Source: Rugalucina vietnamica
Taxonomy: Eukaryota > Mollusca > Bivalvia > Lucinida > Lucinidae
DNA length: 64,000 bases
Direction: 5' to 3'
Assembly: GCA_964017185.1 (NCBI GenBank)
Contig: OZ024875.1
Location: 30,079,456-30,143,455 of the forward strand
Both the position numbers and the translations under genes were made by a program. Under the pieces are notes generated by a model. It saw only the letters and a list, made by a program, of their open reading frames with translations, was not told the DNA's origin and searched no databases. Of the stretch, positions 53,611 through 63,811 are shown in pieces (positions within the stretch are counted from its first letter, which is position 1; each line of letters starts with the position of its first letter).

Positions 53611-54648
53611 CAGCTCGGTCAAATTAGCAGCAAATTTGCTGCATCAAAACGGTCAAGTTAGCAGCAATTTTTCTGCAGCAAAATCGGTCATGTTACATGT
53701 AGCAGCAATTTTGCTACAGCAAAAGCAGTCAAGTTAGCGGCAATTTTACTGCAGCTAAATTGGGTCAAGTAAGCAGCTATTTTGCTACAATGAAAAACAG
53801 TCAAGTAAGCAGCAATATCGCTTGCAGCAAACATTTTTGTCGCAGATTGATTTGGCTTTAATCTAGGTGATAGCGCATAAGAAAATAACATTTGATGCCA
53901 CGATCACATCTTTTCGACGTCACTTACGAAAAAAGTTCCATGTAAGTGGAAATGTTTGTCACCATTTTTTTATTATCTTATTCTTATTATTTGTTTTTTT
54001 TTTTTTTCGTTTGGCTGTGATTGCTATGTAGAAAATGATGATGAATGCTGCAACAGAACTTTTCTAGACCACATATTACCAACATTATGGAAAATGTTGC
54101 CGATTTTTACAGTTTCGTCTGGCTGTGAGTGCTATAGGAAACGAATACTTATGCCGCAAACATGATTTTTCTATCCCACCCATAACATAGCTTATTAAGG
54201 ACAAAAGTTCCCTGCCAACAATACTGAAAAGTGTCCATAGACTGCAGGGTAATAGGTTGGATATAAAACGTCTGTTTGTGATGACATTCATCATCGTTTC
54301 TTATAGACGTTGCGTCAGAAGTTGCCGTCATAGCGCTCATAGACAGACTTTAAACGAAAAGGAGAGACCGAATTGTGCCATAGTTAACCTTAGTGATTTG
54401 CTTATCAGTGTAAGCTTCAAGATAGACGATGATACTCTGGAGCCTTGTCTGTATGAACAATAGACAATAGGTGGCAAAAAGTTTCGATGCAGCTAACTTG
54501 CCCGTTTATTTATTTATTTATTTTTTTTTTATTTATTTATTTATTTTTTTATTTTTATTTTTATTTATTTATTTATTTTTTTTTTCATTTTTTTGGCTGC
54601 TGCTGCTGCTGCTGCTGCAACAGATTCGCTGCTAACTTGACTGAGCTG
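53611..54648. mobile_element. Element with CAGC-rich minisatellite inverted ends, 1.04 kb
   Basis: CAGCTCGGTCAAATTAGCAG at the left faces CTGCTAACTTGACTGAGCTG at the right. The left side holds about six diverged units of about 35 bp with GTCAAGTTAGCAGCAATTTT; the right ends in a (CTG)n run. No TSD seen. Short ORFs inside are periodic artefacts. Confidence 0.7.
54508..54595 (+). repeat. TTTA microsatellite
   Basis: (TTTA)n with T runs, followed by (CTG)n at 54596-54619. Both lie inside the element at 53611-54648. Confidence 0.85.
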
Positions 54649-54737
54649 TCAGTAACACTTTACAGATCCGTACTGTGACTTCCAGTAAGAAGTTATTGCA
54701 CTTTTTTCTGCTGCTTTCATTAGTAAATTAGTAATTT

Positions 54738-54845
54738 CCCAGCGGGCACTTGACGTCAGAATGACGTCATATCAACATCGATCTGACGTCATGACGTCAC
54801 ATCGACGTCGATCTGACGTCATTCTGACGTCATATGCCTGCTGGG
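54738..54845. mobile_element. 108-bp palindromic MITE carrying six CRE sites
   Basis: Ends CCCAGCGGGCA / TGCCTGCTGGG. TGACGTCA occurs at 54751, 54762, 54784, 54792, 54814 and 54825, plus CGACGTCG between. The whole element is an imperfect palindrome. Confidence 0.85.
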
Positions 54846-55209
54846 TTAAAGTAAGCCTGCATCATTTGATATTTAATTGTATCAGAATAAAAGTTTTAAA
54901 CTTGAAAGGAAAAACAGAGAGTCATACAACAAGAATGTTTACCAAGCATTAACTAATGGAATTTTCAATATGGTCATACATAATAACAGTCATGTAGTAC
55001 AGAATATTTTTCTGTGACAGTATGTGTTTACCCATCATTTTCAGTGCATGAGGTTAAATTTTGACACTGACTGGTTCAACAATAACAAGTGGGTCAAAGT
55101 AACAGTCCAAGTGAGAACTACCTATTTTTAAATGTAATGGTAAACTTTGTCATTGTCAATCAAAAATTGACAGGCTCCGCCCTGCACATTGAAAAAAATC
55201 AGACTATAC

Positions 55210-55845
55210 CTACTCATCAAAATGGTGCTTAACTCAAAGTTGTTTTTTGTCCTTTCTGATTTTTCTTTTTTCATAATGTCCTGTGGGAGGGGGGTGCTAG
55301 TAGGTTAAATAATAGCTCCTGGGGTATTAATTTTAAATATCAAATCAAACTTTTGGTAAACCAGGCAAACTCAACAAAATATAAAAGCACTGTTAAAATG
55401 AAATCAAATGTAACGATAATGAAATCATGCCTCAAACAAGTGCAGATTGATTTAGAGAGTTATGTTACGTGTGCATCAAACCTAAAACGGAGTAGAATCA
55501 TCGCAGACTGAATCAGCAATTCCAAAAATCCCTTAAGGTTATCATAACTTGTAATTATTGTAATCCTATGACTTTTATTGGATGAACAGAATTAGCTCTA
55601 ATTAGATGCAGAATTTGCCATTTTAAATGCAATAATATATTTATTAAAGTAACCAGCAATATGCAATTTAAAACTGCAACAGTACATACTGTGTATCAAA
55701 CATTAATTTTTTTGTTTCTCATTTTTAAATATAAATACCTGTTTAACTATTACTGAACTCCTTCTAGAAATAAATATCCTCATAAAGTCATCAACCACTG
55801 CTGAGACATACCAAAGGAAAGCAAGACAAGTAAGATTCCGACCTG
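55210..55845. other. No feature seen
   Basis: AT-rich sequence, part of the host of the preceding element. No gene recognised. Confidence 0.35.
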
Positions 55846-55850
55846 AGCCA

Positions 55851-56100
55851 TGTGATGAGAAACCTGCCTGGAAAATCAGGGCTTCTGACTATGTAAGACA
55901 CCATTCAGGTTATAACACTTAAAATGCTGGCTAGTTGTTTAAAAATACATATTCTGTGATGCTAACAGTACTGCAAGTGCACATCCAAGAAGTGGAAATA
56001 AAAAAGTTGCTGATCAGCACTGAATCTTACTCAGCAAATCTTGCCTAAATATTTTTAGCATATAAGCAAAAAGCAGATTTTTCTCATGTAGTGGTTCATA
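55851..56100 (+). mobile_element. GAGCC-family element, degenerate
   Basis: GAGCCATGTGATGAGAAACC at the left and CTCATGTAGTGGTTC at the right. The hairpin has eroded to TTGCTGATCAGC. Confidence 0.5.
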
Positions 56101-56285
56101 TTTGACGACAGAAAATTCAGATATTACAACAACCTAGTCTTTTGCAACCATTATTGGATTTTTTTCCGAGATTTCCTGTAGTTTCCATGGCACAAAATGT
56201 CAAAGTCTGAAAATATGTACACTCCAAGGATTTATTAAGGAAAATATTTCAAACCCCTTCGAGAAAAAGGCTGTCAACATCAGGG

Positions 56286-56511
56286 GAGCTGCATCATGAG
56301 ATTATTGCCTTTGCAAAAATAAAGATGAAGATCAGCTGTGCAGTAACTGCACAGTTCAGTGCCTTTGTTTTTGCTACATAGATAGTATTATAACCCCTCT
56401 TCTCGTTAAATACAAAATTTCAAGATTCTAGCCTTCTTCTGAAACTGTACAAGCTGGTTTGTGTCAGACCTGGTCGGAATATCGAAGAATGGTTTTCTCA
56501 TGTCGTGGCTC
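56286..56511 (-). mobile_element. GAGCC-family hairpin element, diverged
   Basis: Hairpin centre TGTGCAGTAACTGCACA is paired. Ends GAGCTGCATCATGAG and CATGTCGTGGCTC. Confidence 0.78.
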
Positions 56512-56842
56512 ATGGGGTGTAATGTTATTGATTCTAGTTTGTTATTCACAAGTCATCTGTAACCACGCCTACCCCAGCCCTGGGGAATAGTGGGCGCTTT
56601 GTTGCTTTGAATTTTGTCCAGCAAACCTCTTCTGAAACCTCACTGAAGGGACAGTCAGTTGGTATAAAAGGGTCTTTTCCCCCCGCAGTCTGCTATATTT
56701 ACCGACACTGCCCTGCTATAGATACATATATACCCCACACTATAATTCACTTAAAAACCCAGCTAGATTCCGAACCTTCCCACCTCCCCAGCCTCTGGGC
56801 TAGAGGGCGTAATAACTAACAAAAGGTGCATAATTTTTTCTT

Positions 56843-57108
56843 GGAACCCCCTGTGGCCAAGTGGTTAAGAGCGCTGAATTCATCAACACACTTAACCATT
56901 CCATCATCTCATCGCTGTGTCTGGTGTAGGTTCGAGCCCACACTGGGCACATGTGAGAGAAGCCAAGTTCTGCTTGCGTGTGTGCCAGTTGATTTTTCTC
57001 CGGTGGTTCTCCTGTTTTCGCCCCAGCTACTGATTGGCCCGTCTCATTTGAGCTGAAATAATCTTGAAAGGGACATAAAACTGAATCAAAAACAAAATGA
57101 AAAAAAAT
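56843..57108 (+). mobile_element. tRNA-derived SINE, second copy
   Basis: CCCCTGTGGCCAAGTGGTTA and the B box GGTTCGAGCCCA head a body identical in order to the minus-strand copy at 39.7 kb (CTACTGATTGGCCCGTCTCA, GCTGAAATAATCTTGAAAGG), ending A-rich. A 30-bp stretch inside the tRNA part differs between copies. Confidence 0.88.
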
Positions 57109-57194
57109 TCTTGAAATTATGTGATGGTTTAATTATTTACTGTGCTAGAAGTTGCTTTATATGACCTAGTGCATGGCATAATTATGTTATCTAA

Positions 57195-57991
57195 TAAGAG
57201 CTGTCGCAGGACAGCGTAGCTCGCCTGACTTGTGCTTTGCCACTAAATTTATCAAAATCTAAGACCCATGACCTTGACCTCAAGGTCGCTCAGGTGGGTC
57301 ATAAAAGCATAAAATTTCAGACCAATATCTACAAACATGCAAAGTATCAACTTGATCTATCAACATGTTCAAGAGATATAGACTTCTAACAACTTTAACG
57401 AAAAACTTCAACAAAAAAATTCTAAATCTGTGACCTTGACCTCACGGTCACCCAGGGTGGGTCATGATGGTACTCCATAAAACTTCAGACCAATATCCTC
57501 AAACATGCAAAGTATCAACTTGATCCATCAACATGTTCAAGAGATATAGACTTCTTAAATCTTTTATGAAAAACTTTAACATAAAATTTCTAAATCCGTG
57601 ACCTTGACCTCAAGGTCACCCAGAGTGGACCACGATGGTACTGCATAAAACTTCAGACCAATATCTACCAACATGCAAAGTATCAACTTGATCCATTAAC
57701 ATGTTCAAGAGATATAGACTTCTAAAACTTTAATGAAAAACTTTAACAAAAAATTTCTAAGTCTGTGACCTTGACCTCAAGGTCACCCAAGATGGGTCAT
57801 GATGGTACTGCATAAAACTTCAGACCAATATCTACCAATATGCAAAGTATCAACTTGATAAATCTACATGTTCAAGAGATATAGACTTCTAAAAACTTTA
57901 ACCGAAAGTGTGACGCGGATGTACACGTAAACGTTAACGCGGATGACCGAGGTGACAACAATAGCTCTGTGCACTTCGTGCAGGCGAGCTA
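57195..57991 (+). mobile_element. Hairpin-ended tandem-repeat element, 0.8 kb
   Basis: Starts GAGCTGTCGCAGGACAGCGT + AGCTC (hairpin) and ends TAGCTCTGTGCACTTCGTGC + AGGCGAGCTA (hairpin). The core has four units of about 160 bp, each with GTGACCTTGACCTCAAGGTC, CATAAAACTTCAGACCAATA and TCAAGAGATATAGACTTCT. Same ends as the element at 58497-62560. Possibly Helitron/Helentron-type non-autonomous; inference. Confidence 0.75.
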
Positions 57992-58097
57992 AAAAAATTA
58001 AAATAGAAAATACAGCAAAATAAATCTGTCACAGCTGATGAGCATGATAAAAAGCCCCATCCTCTTCTATCTAAGCACATCAGTCTTTTCAGAATAT

Positions 58098-58188
58098 GAG
58101 CCGCCTCGAGGGAAAACCAACAATGTGGTTTCCGAACAGGTCCAACACAAACCAGGCTGTACAAGCACAGAAGAATGCTACAGACTGG
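58098..58188 (+). mobile_element. GAGCC-family element, left half (interrupted)
   Basis: GAGCCGCCTCGAGGGAAAAC to GCTACAGACTGG. The family consensus continues with AATTTTGGATTTAGAAAG, found at 62653, so this copy was split by a 4.46-kb insertion. Confidence 0.85.
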
Positions 58189-58496
58189 TAAGGCCACATT
58201 TAAAATTATTTCTGTTTGCCCTCTCCCTACCCTGTCGAGAAAAGTTAGGTAGGTAGGTAGGATTTTTTATTTTTTTTTTTTTTATTAACTACTGTATTAT
58301 GCGTTATTTTTGGTCAAAGGAATTAGCTACAATTTTGTCAAAGCTACTCACAATTACAGTTGCATTTTATGTTTTGTAGTGCTTGAACACAAGAACAAAA
58401 TATCCAATTGGTGAGGAGGGTCATGGTTTAAATGAAAACACATTAATTTCTAGGGAAAACAATTTATCTTCTGACAGAAACATTTAAAAAAAATAA

Positions 58497-61400
58497 AATA
58501 AGAGCTGTCGCAGGACAGCGTGCTCGACTGCTTCTGACCTTTGTCAAACATAAGGCCAAACCCGACCAGTAACCCAAAGCATTATGCTCATACATCTTTT
58601 TGCATTGATGCAATAAGGCAAAATCACTGAACCATGAAAGTTAACTATAACTACCTAAGATTTAAAGGTCTGACTCATATTGTGAAAGAAGTGTGTTCAT
58701 ATACCAACTGAGTGCCAAGACACAAGGCAAAATCACTGAACCGTGAAATAAGGTCACACTGACCTATAAGTATTTTAGGGTCAAAGGTCTAGTGATACTC
58801 ACTCATAATGTGAAAGAAATATGATCATATACCCATTCAGTGTTGAGATATAAAGCAAAATCACTGAACCATGAAATTAGGTCACAGTGACCTATAAGTA
58901 TGTTTGGGTTAAAGGTCTGGTCATACTCATTCATAATCAGAAAGAAGTATGAAAAAAATACCAACTGAGTGTCGAGATATAAGGCAAAATCACTGAACCA
59001 TGAAATTAGGTCACAGTGACCCAGGAATACTTTATGGTCAAAGGTCTTGTCATACTCGTACATATCATGAAAGAAGTATGTTCATATACCAATTGAGTGC
59101 TGAAATATAAAGGAAAATCACTGAACCGTGAAATTAGGTCATATTGAATTAGGACTACTTTAGGGTCAAAGGTCTTGTCATACGCAAACTTAGTGTGAAA
59201 GAAGTTTGTTCATAAACAACTTGAGTGCTGAGATATAAGGCAAAGTCACTGAACCGTGAAATTAGGTCACAGTGACCTACAAGTATATTGGGGTCAAAGG
59301 TCTGGTCATACTCACTCATAATCTGAAAAAAGTATGAAAATATACTAATTGAGTGTCAAGATATAAGGCAAAATCACTGAACCATGAAATTAGGTCACAG
59401 TGACCTAGGACTACTTCAGGGTCAAAGGTCTTGTCATACGCAAACATAGTTTGAAAGAAGTTTGTTCATAAACCATTTGAGTACCGAGATATAAGGCAAA
59501 ATCACTGAACCGTGAAATTAGGTCACAGTGACCTATAAGTATATTGGGGTCGAAGGTCTGGTCATACTCACTCATTATCTGAAAAAAGTATGAAAATATA
59601 CTAATTAAGTATCAAGATATAAGGCAAAATCACTGAACCGTGAAATTAGGTCACAGTGACCTATAAGTATATTGGGGTCAAAGGCCTGGTCGTACTCACT
59701 CATAATCTGAAAGAAGTAAGAAAATATACTAATTGAGTGTCAACATATAAGGCAAAATCACTGAACCACGGAAAGTAGGTCAACCGACCCTTACCTCATG
59801 ACACACAAGTCAGTGTCACGAAGTCAAAAGATGAATGACCAACCATCTTCCTAAGTTGTTTCTATTAAGAAGTAAAAAGAAAAAAAATTCGGGGAGTTCT
59901 AGATTTTGACCTCTAGCCCCGCCCCCCCCTGACTCTGACCTAGAGGTCCGATGTCATGGAACCTAAAGTGTATGAAGTATGAATGCTTTATGATAAGTTG
60001 TTGTCAAGATATGGACTCCTTGTGAAATTAGGTCATATTGAATTAGGACTACTTTAGGGTCAAAGGTCTTGTCATACGCAAACTTAGTGTGAAAGAAGTT
60101 TGTTCATAAACAACTTGAGTGCTGAGATATAAGGCAAAGTCACTGAACCGTGAAATTAGGTCACAGTGACCTATAAGTATATTGGGGTCAAAGGTCTGGT
60201 CATACTCACTCATAATCTGAAAAAAGTATGAAAATATACTAATTGAGTGTCAAGATTTAAGGCAAAATCACTGAACCATGAAATTAGGTCACAGTGACCT
60301 AGGACTACTTCAGGGTCAAAGGTCTTGTCATACGCAAACATAGTTTGAAAGAAGTTTGTTCATAAACCATTTGAGTACCGAGATATAAGGCAAAATCACT
60401 GAACCGTGAAATTAGGTCACAGTGACCTATAAGTATATTGGGGTCGAAGGTCTGGTCATACTCACTCATTATCTGAAAAAAGTATGAAAATATACTAATT
60501 AAGTATCAAGATATAAGGCAAAATCACTGAACCGTGAAATTAGGTCACAGTGACCTATAAGTATATTGGGGTCAAAGGCCTGGTCGTACTCACTCATAAT
60601 CTGAAAGAAGTAAGAAAATATACTAATTGAGTGTCAACATATAAGGCAAAATCACTGAACCACGGAAAGTAGGTCAACCGACCCTTACCTCATGACACAC
60701 AAGTCAGTGTCACAAAGTCAAAAGATGAATGACCAACCATCTTCCTAAGTTGTTTCTATTAAGAAGTAAAAAGAAAAAAAATTCGGGGAGTTCTAGATTT
60801 TGACCTCTAGCCCCGCCCCCTCTGACTCCGACCTAGAGGTCCGATGTCATGGAACCTAAAGTGTATGAAGTATGAATGCTTTATGATAAGTTGTTGTCAA
60901 GATATGGACTCCTTGTGAAATTAGGTCATATTGAATTAGGACTACTTTAGGGTCAAAGGTCTTGTCATACGCAAACTTAGTGTGAAAGAAGTTTGTTCAT
61001 AAACAACTTGAGTGCTGAGATATAAGGCAAAGTCACTGAACCGTGAAATTAGGTCACAGTGACCTATAAGTATATTGGGGTCAAAGGTCTGGTCATACTC
61101 ACTCATAATCTGAAAAAAGTATGAAAATATACTAATTGAGTGTCAAGATATAAGGCAAAATCACTGAACCATGAAATTAGGTCACAGTGACCTAGGACTA
61201 CTTCAGGGTCAAAGGTCTTGTCATACGCAAACATAGTTTGAAAGAAGTTTGTTCATAAACCATTTGAGTACCGAGATATAAGGCAAAATCACTGAACCGT
61301 GAAATTATGTCACAGTGACCTAGGACTACTTCAGGGTCAAAGGTCTTGTCATACGCAAACACACTTTGAAAGAAGTTTGTTCATAAACCATTTGAGTACC

Positions 61401-62560
61401 GAGATATAAGGCAAAATCACTGAACCGTGAAATTAGGTCACAGTGACCTATAAGTATATTGGGGTCGAAGGTCTGGTCATACTCACTCATTATCTGAAAA
61501 AAGTATGAAAATATACTAATTAAGTATCAAGATATAAGGCAAAATCACTGAACCGTGAAATTAGGTCACAGTGACCTATAAGTATATTGGGGTCAAAGGC
61601 CTGGTCGTACTCACTCATAATCTGAAAGAAGTAAGAAAATATACTAATTGAGTGTCAACATATAAGGCAAAATCACTGAACCTTACCTCATGACACACAA
61701 GTCAGTGTCACAAAGTCAAAAGATGAATGACCAACCATCTTCCTAAGTTGTTTCTATTTAGAAGTAAAAAGAAAAAAAATTCGGGGAGTTCTAGATTTTG
61801 ACCTCTAGCCCTGCCCCCCCCCCCCCCCCCCTGACTCCGACCTAGAGGTCCGATGTCATGGAACCTAAAGTGTATGAAGTATGAATGCTTTATGATAAGT
61901 TGTTGTCAAGATATGGACTCCTTGTAAAAGTTACACAGCAGTACATCTATATTTTACAGTGTTTTAGTTTTTAACCTCCAGCCCCACCCCCCAGGCATGG
62001 ACCCAGAGATCCGATGCCATTAAATGAAACTCAACCCTACAGGGTACCTATGGTCCAAGTATGAAAGCCCTCTGATAAAAAGTTTCCAAGATATAGACTT
62101 CTAGAATACTATATCACAGAAAAGCCATTATTATTAATGGTGTTCTAGATTTTAACCTCTAGCCCCACCCCCTGGCATGGACCCAGGGATCTGATGCATG
62201 GAATAAAAGCCGACCCTACAGGGTGTCAATGGCCCAAGTATCAATGCTTTCTGATGAGTGGTTGTCAAGATATGGACTTCTAGAAAACTTTAACACAAGA
62301 ATTGCCATTTTTGAAGGTGTTCTAGATTTTAACCTCCAGCCCAACCCCCTGGCCTAGACCCAGGGGCCCAATGCCATGGAATGAAAGCTAACCCTACAGG
62401 GTATCTATGGTCCAAGTATGAATGCTTTCTGATGAGTGGTTGTCAAGATATGGACTTCTAGAAAACTTTAACGCAAGTGTGACGCGCACGGGAATGGGAA
62501 CGGGAACGTGGACGACCGGGGTGACTGCAATAGCTCTATGCACTTCGTGCAGTCGAGCTA
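58497..62560 (+). mobile_element. Hairpin-ended element of 4.06 kb with higher-order tandem array
   Basis: Starts GAGCTGTCGCAGGACAGCGT and ends TAGCTCTATGCACTTCGTGC + AGTCGAGCTA, like its relative at 57195. The core is an array of about 128-bp monomers, with a higher-order unit of about 894 bp (for example 59264/60158/61051) that adds about 250 bp containing TTCGGGGAGTTCTAGATTTT. After 61,930 a second tandem series of about 190 bp follows. No ORF of note. Confidence 0.82.
58751..61577 (+). promoter_or_regulatory. Array of perfect oestrogen-response-element palindromes
   Basis: GGTCAnnnTGACC occurs intact in 15-bp sites starting at 58751 (CAC spacer), 58879, 59008, 59264, 59392, 59520, 59648, 60158, 60286, 60414, 60542, 61051, 61179, 61435 and 61563 (all CAG spacer). 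A mutated one lies at 61307. AGGTCACAGTGACCT is the classical vitellogenin-type ERE. Whether it is bound in this animal is unknown. Confidence 0.9.
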
Positions 62561-62652
62561 AAAATGAAAGGGCAATAAAATTTTTTGAGTAGGCCCTATT
62601 TTAGGTGAGTAGGTAGGGAGAGGGCAAACAAACAAATCTTTATTTTTGGCCC

Positions 62653-62792
62653 AATTTTGGATTTAGAAAGTAGAGGAATTGTACTATCGGTGTAGCGAAA
62701 ACCTAGGCGCAGATCAGCTTCGCAGTAACTGCGAAGCTGATCTGCGCCTTTGTTTTCGCATATGCAGTTTGTTGGTTTTCTCATGAGGCATC
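62653..62792 (+). mobile_element. GAGCC-family element, right half (interrupted)
   Basis: AATTTTGGATTTAGAAAGTA, hairpin centre TTCGCAGTAACTGCGAA and right end CATGAGGCATC. Continues the left half at 58098-58188. Confidence 0.85.
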
Positions 62793-62813
62793 AAATATGA
62801 TTTGAGCTGCCGC

Positions 62814-63061
62814 ATAAAAAAAACCAAAAAAAAAACAACTTGCATGTGCAAAAACAAAGGCACAGATCAGCTGTGCAGTAAATTCACAGCTGATTAGCGC
62901 CTTTATTTTTGCTACACAAATAGTACCATTCCTCTGCTACTGATATCCAAAGCTTCAAGCTTTACTTCTAGCGTTTTTTTATGACAGTACAGACCGGTCA
63001 GTGTCAGACCTTGTCGGAAACCTAATTTTACCAAATTGTTGGTTTTTTGACACGATGGCTC
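62814..63061 (-). mobile_element. GAGCC-family element, diverged (TSD ATTT)
   Basis: Ends GAGCTGCCGCATAAAAAAAA / ...TGACACGATGGCTC, TSD ATTT at 62810-62813 and 63062-63065. Hairpin centre TGTGCAGTAAATTCACA is partly unpaired. Confidence 0.82.
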
Positions 63062-63173
63062 ATTTTCCATTCATTAACATTCGCTAGGTCCCGAGGGCAC
63101 AAACGAAAGAAATAATGGCGCACTATATTCTACAGCCTCGTCTCAAAACTGCCCTGATTTCTTCACTCACAGA

Positions 63174-63725
63174 TAGTGATGGGCCGATGATTGATTATAA
63201 TCGAAAGCTCGTTGGTTTGGGCTTCCGATTGCAATAATCGATAGTAAAATGCAGCAATCGATTGTAATCGGTTTCATCACTCAGGGTGTAGAAAATTTTA
63301 TTTTGTGCATTTTATATTTGACAAAGTTTTAGGTTAGTTAAAAATTTCAGAGTTTGATGTAGATCTCACTAATCACAACTTGTACTTGCCTATACTTGTA
63401 CTTGTACTACTTTGTAGCAATTTGTCTTTTTCATTTTCTTCAAAATATCAGAACAGAAAGGTGAAATTTTCAAAATGCATGCCATCTTATGTTCATGTCA
63501 GTGGAATTGTTCTAAATAAACAGCCATATCTAACAGAGACAATGTCTCAGTCCTTGACCCCTCAGTCTGCACATAAACATCTCACCATGGTGATGACACT
63601 TATGCCGGGCAATAGCAAAATATATAGCTAATTGAACCGATTACACAATCGATAGCTAGTTGGTTTAGTCCTTTCGATTTTAAACCGATGATCGATTGCA
63701 ATTTCAAACTGATGGCCCAACACTA
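63174..63725. mobile_element. hAT-like non-autonomous transposon, 552 bp, 8-bp TSD
   Basis: Ends TAGTGATGGGCC / GGCCCAACACTA. TSD CTCACAGA at 63166-63173 and 63726-63733. Subterminal ATCGATT/AATCGAT motifs recur near both ends. The interior carries only a short ORF (83 codons, 63380-63631) without transposase features. Confidence 0.92.
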
Positions 63726-63811
63726 CTCACAGAGCATAAACTCTGGTCAGACGAGGCAAATGCCATGCTGTTGGTTTGTCATGCAACTTATCTGAAGACC
63801 TAAAAGGACGT

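Larger units (their letters stand above)
53234..55203. mobile_element. Inverted-end element, 1,970 bp, TSD CTATAC
   Basis: Left TTGGATTTTTTTCAATGTGC and right complement GCACATTGAAAAAAATCAGA, continuing into AGGGC. 6-bp duplication CTATAC at 53228-53233 and 55204-55209. It sits in a sequence beginning TTTGCCCTCTCCCTA and itself contains the elements at 53611 and 54738. Confidence 0.75.
58189..62652. mobile_element. Inverted-end element (TTTGCCCTCTCCCTACC) split by a 4-kb repeat element
   Basis: Left TAAGGCCACATTTAAAATTA followed by TTTGCCCTCTCCCTACC is mirrored at the right by GGTAGGGAGAGGGCAAACAA and TTTTTGGCCC. It interrupts a GAGCC-family copy and contains the hairpin-ended element at 58497-62560. 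A relative lies around 53200. Confidence 0.7.

Noticed and set aside
53688-53891. 67-codon ORF with repeated SKIAAYLT-type units
   Set aside because: Falls in the ~35-bp minisatellite end of the element at 53611-54648.
56843-56960. Possible tRNA-Leu/Ser gene (also 39690-39781)
   Set aside because: A and B boxes are present but the cloverleaf is incomplete and both loci share a long non-tRNA body with an A-rich tail, so they are SINEs.
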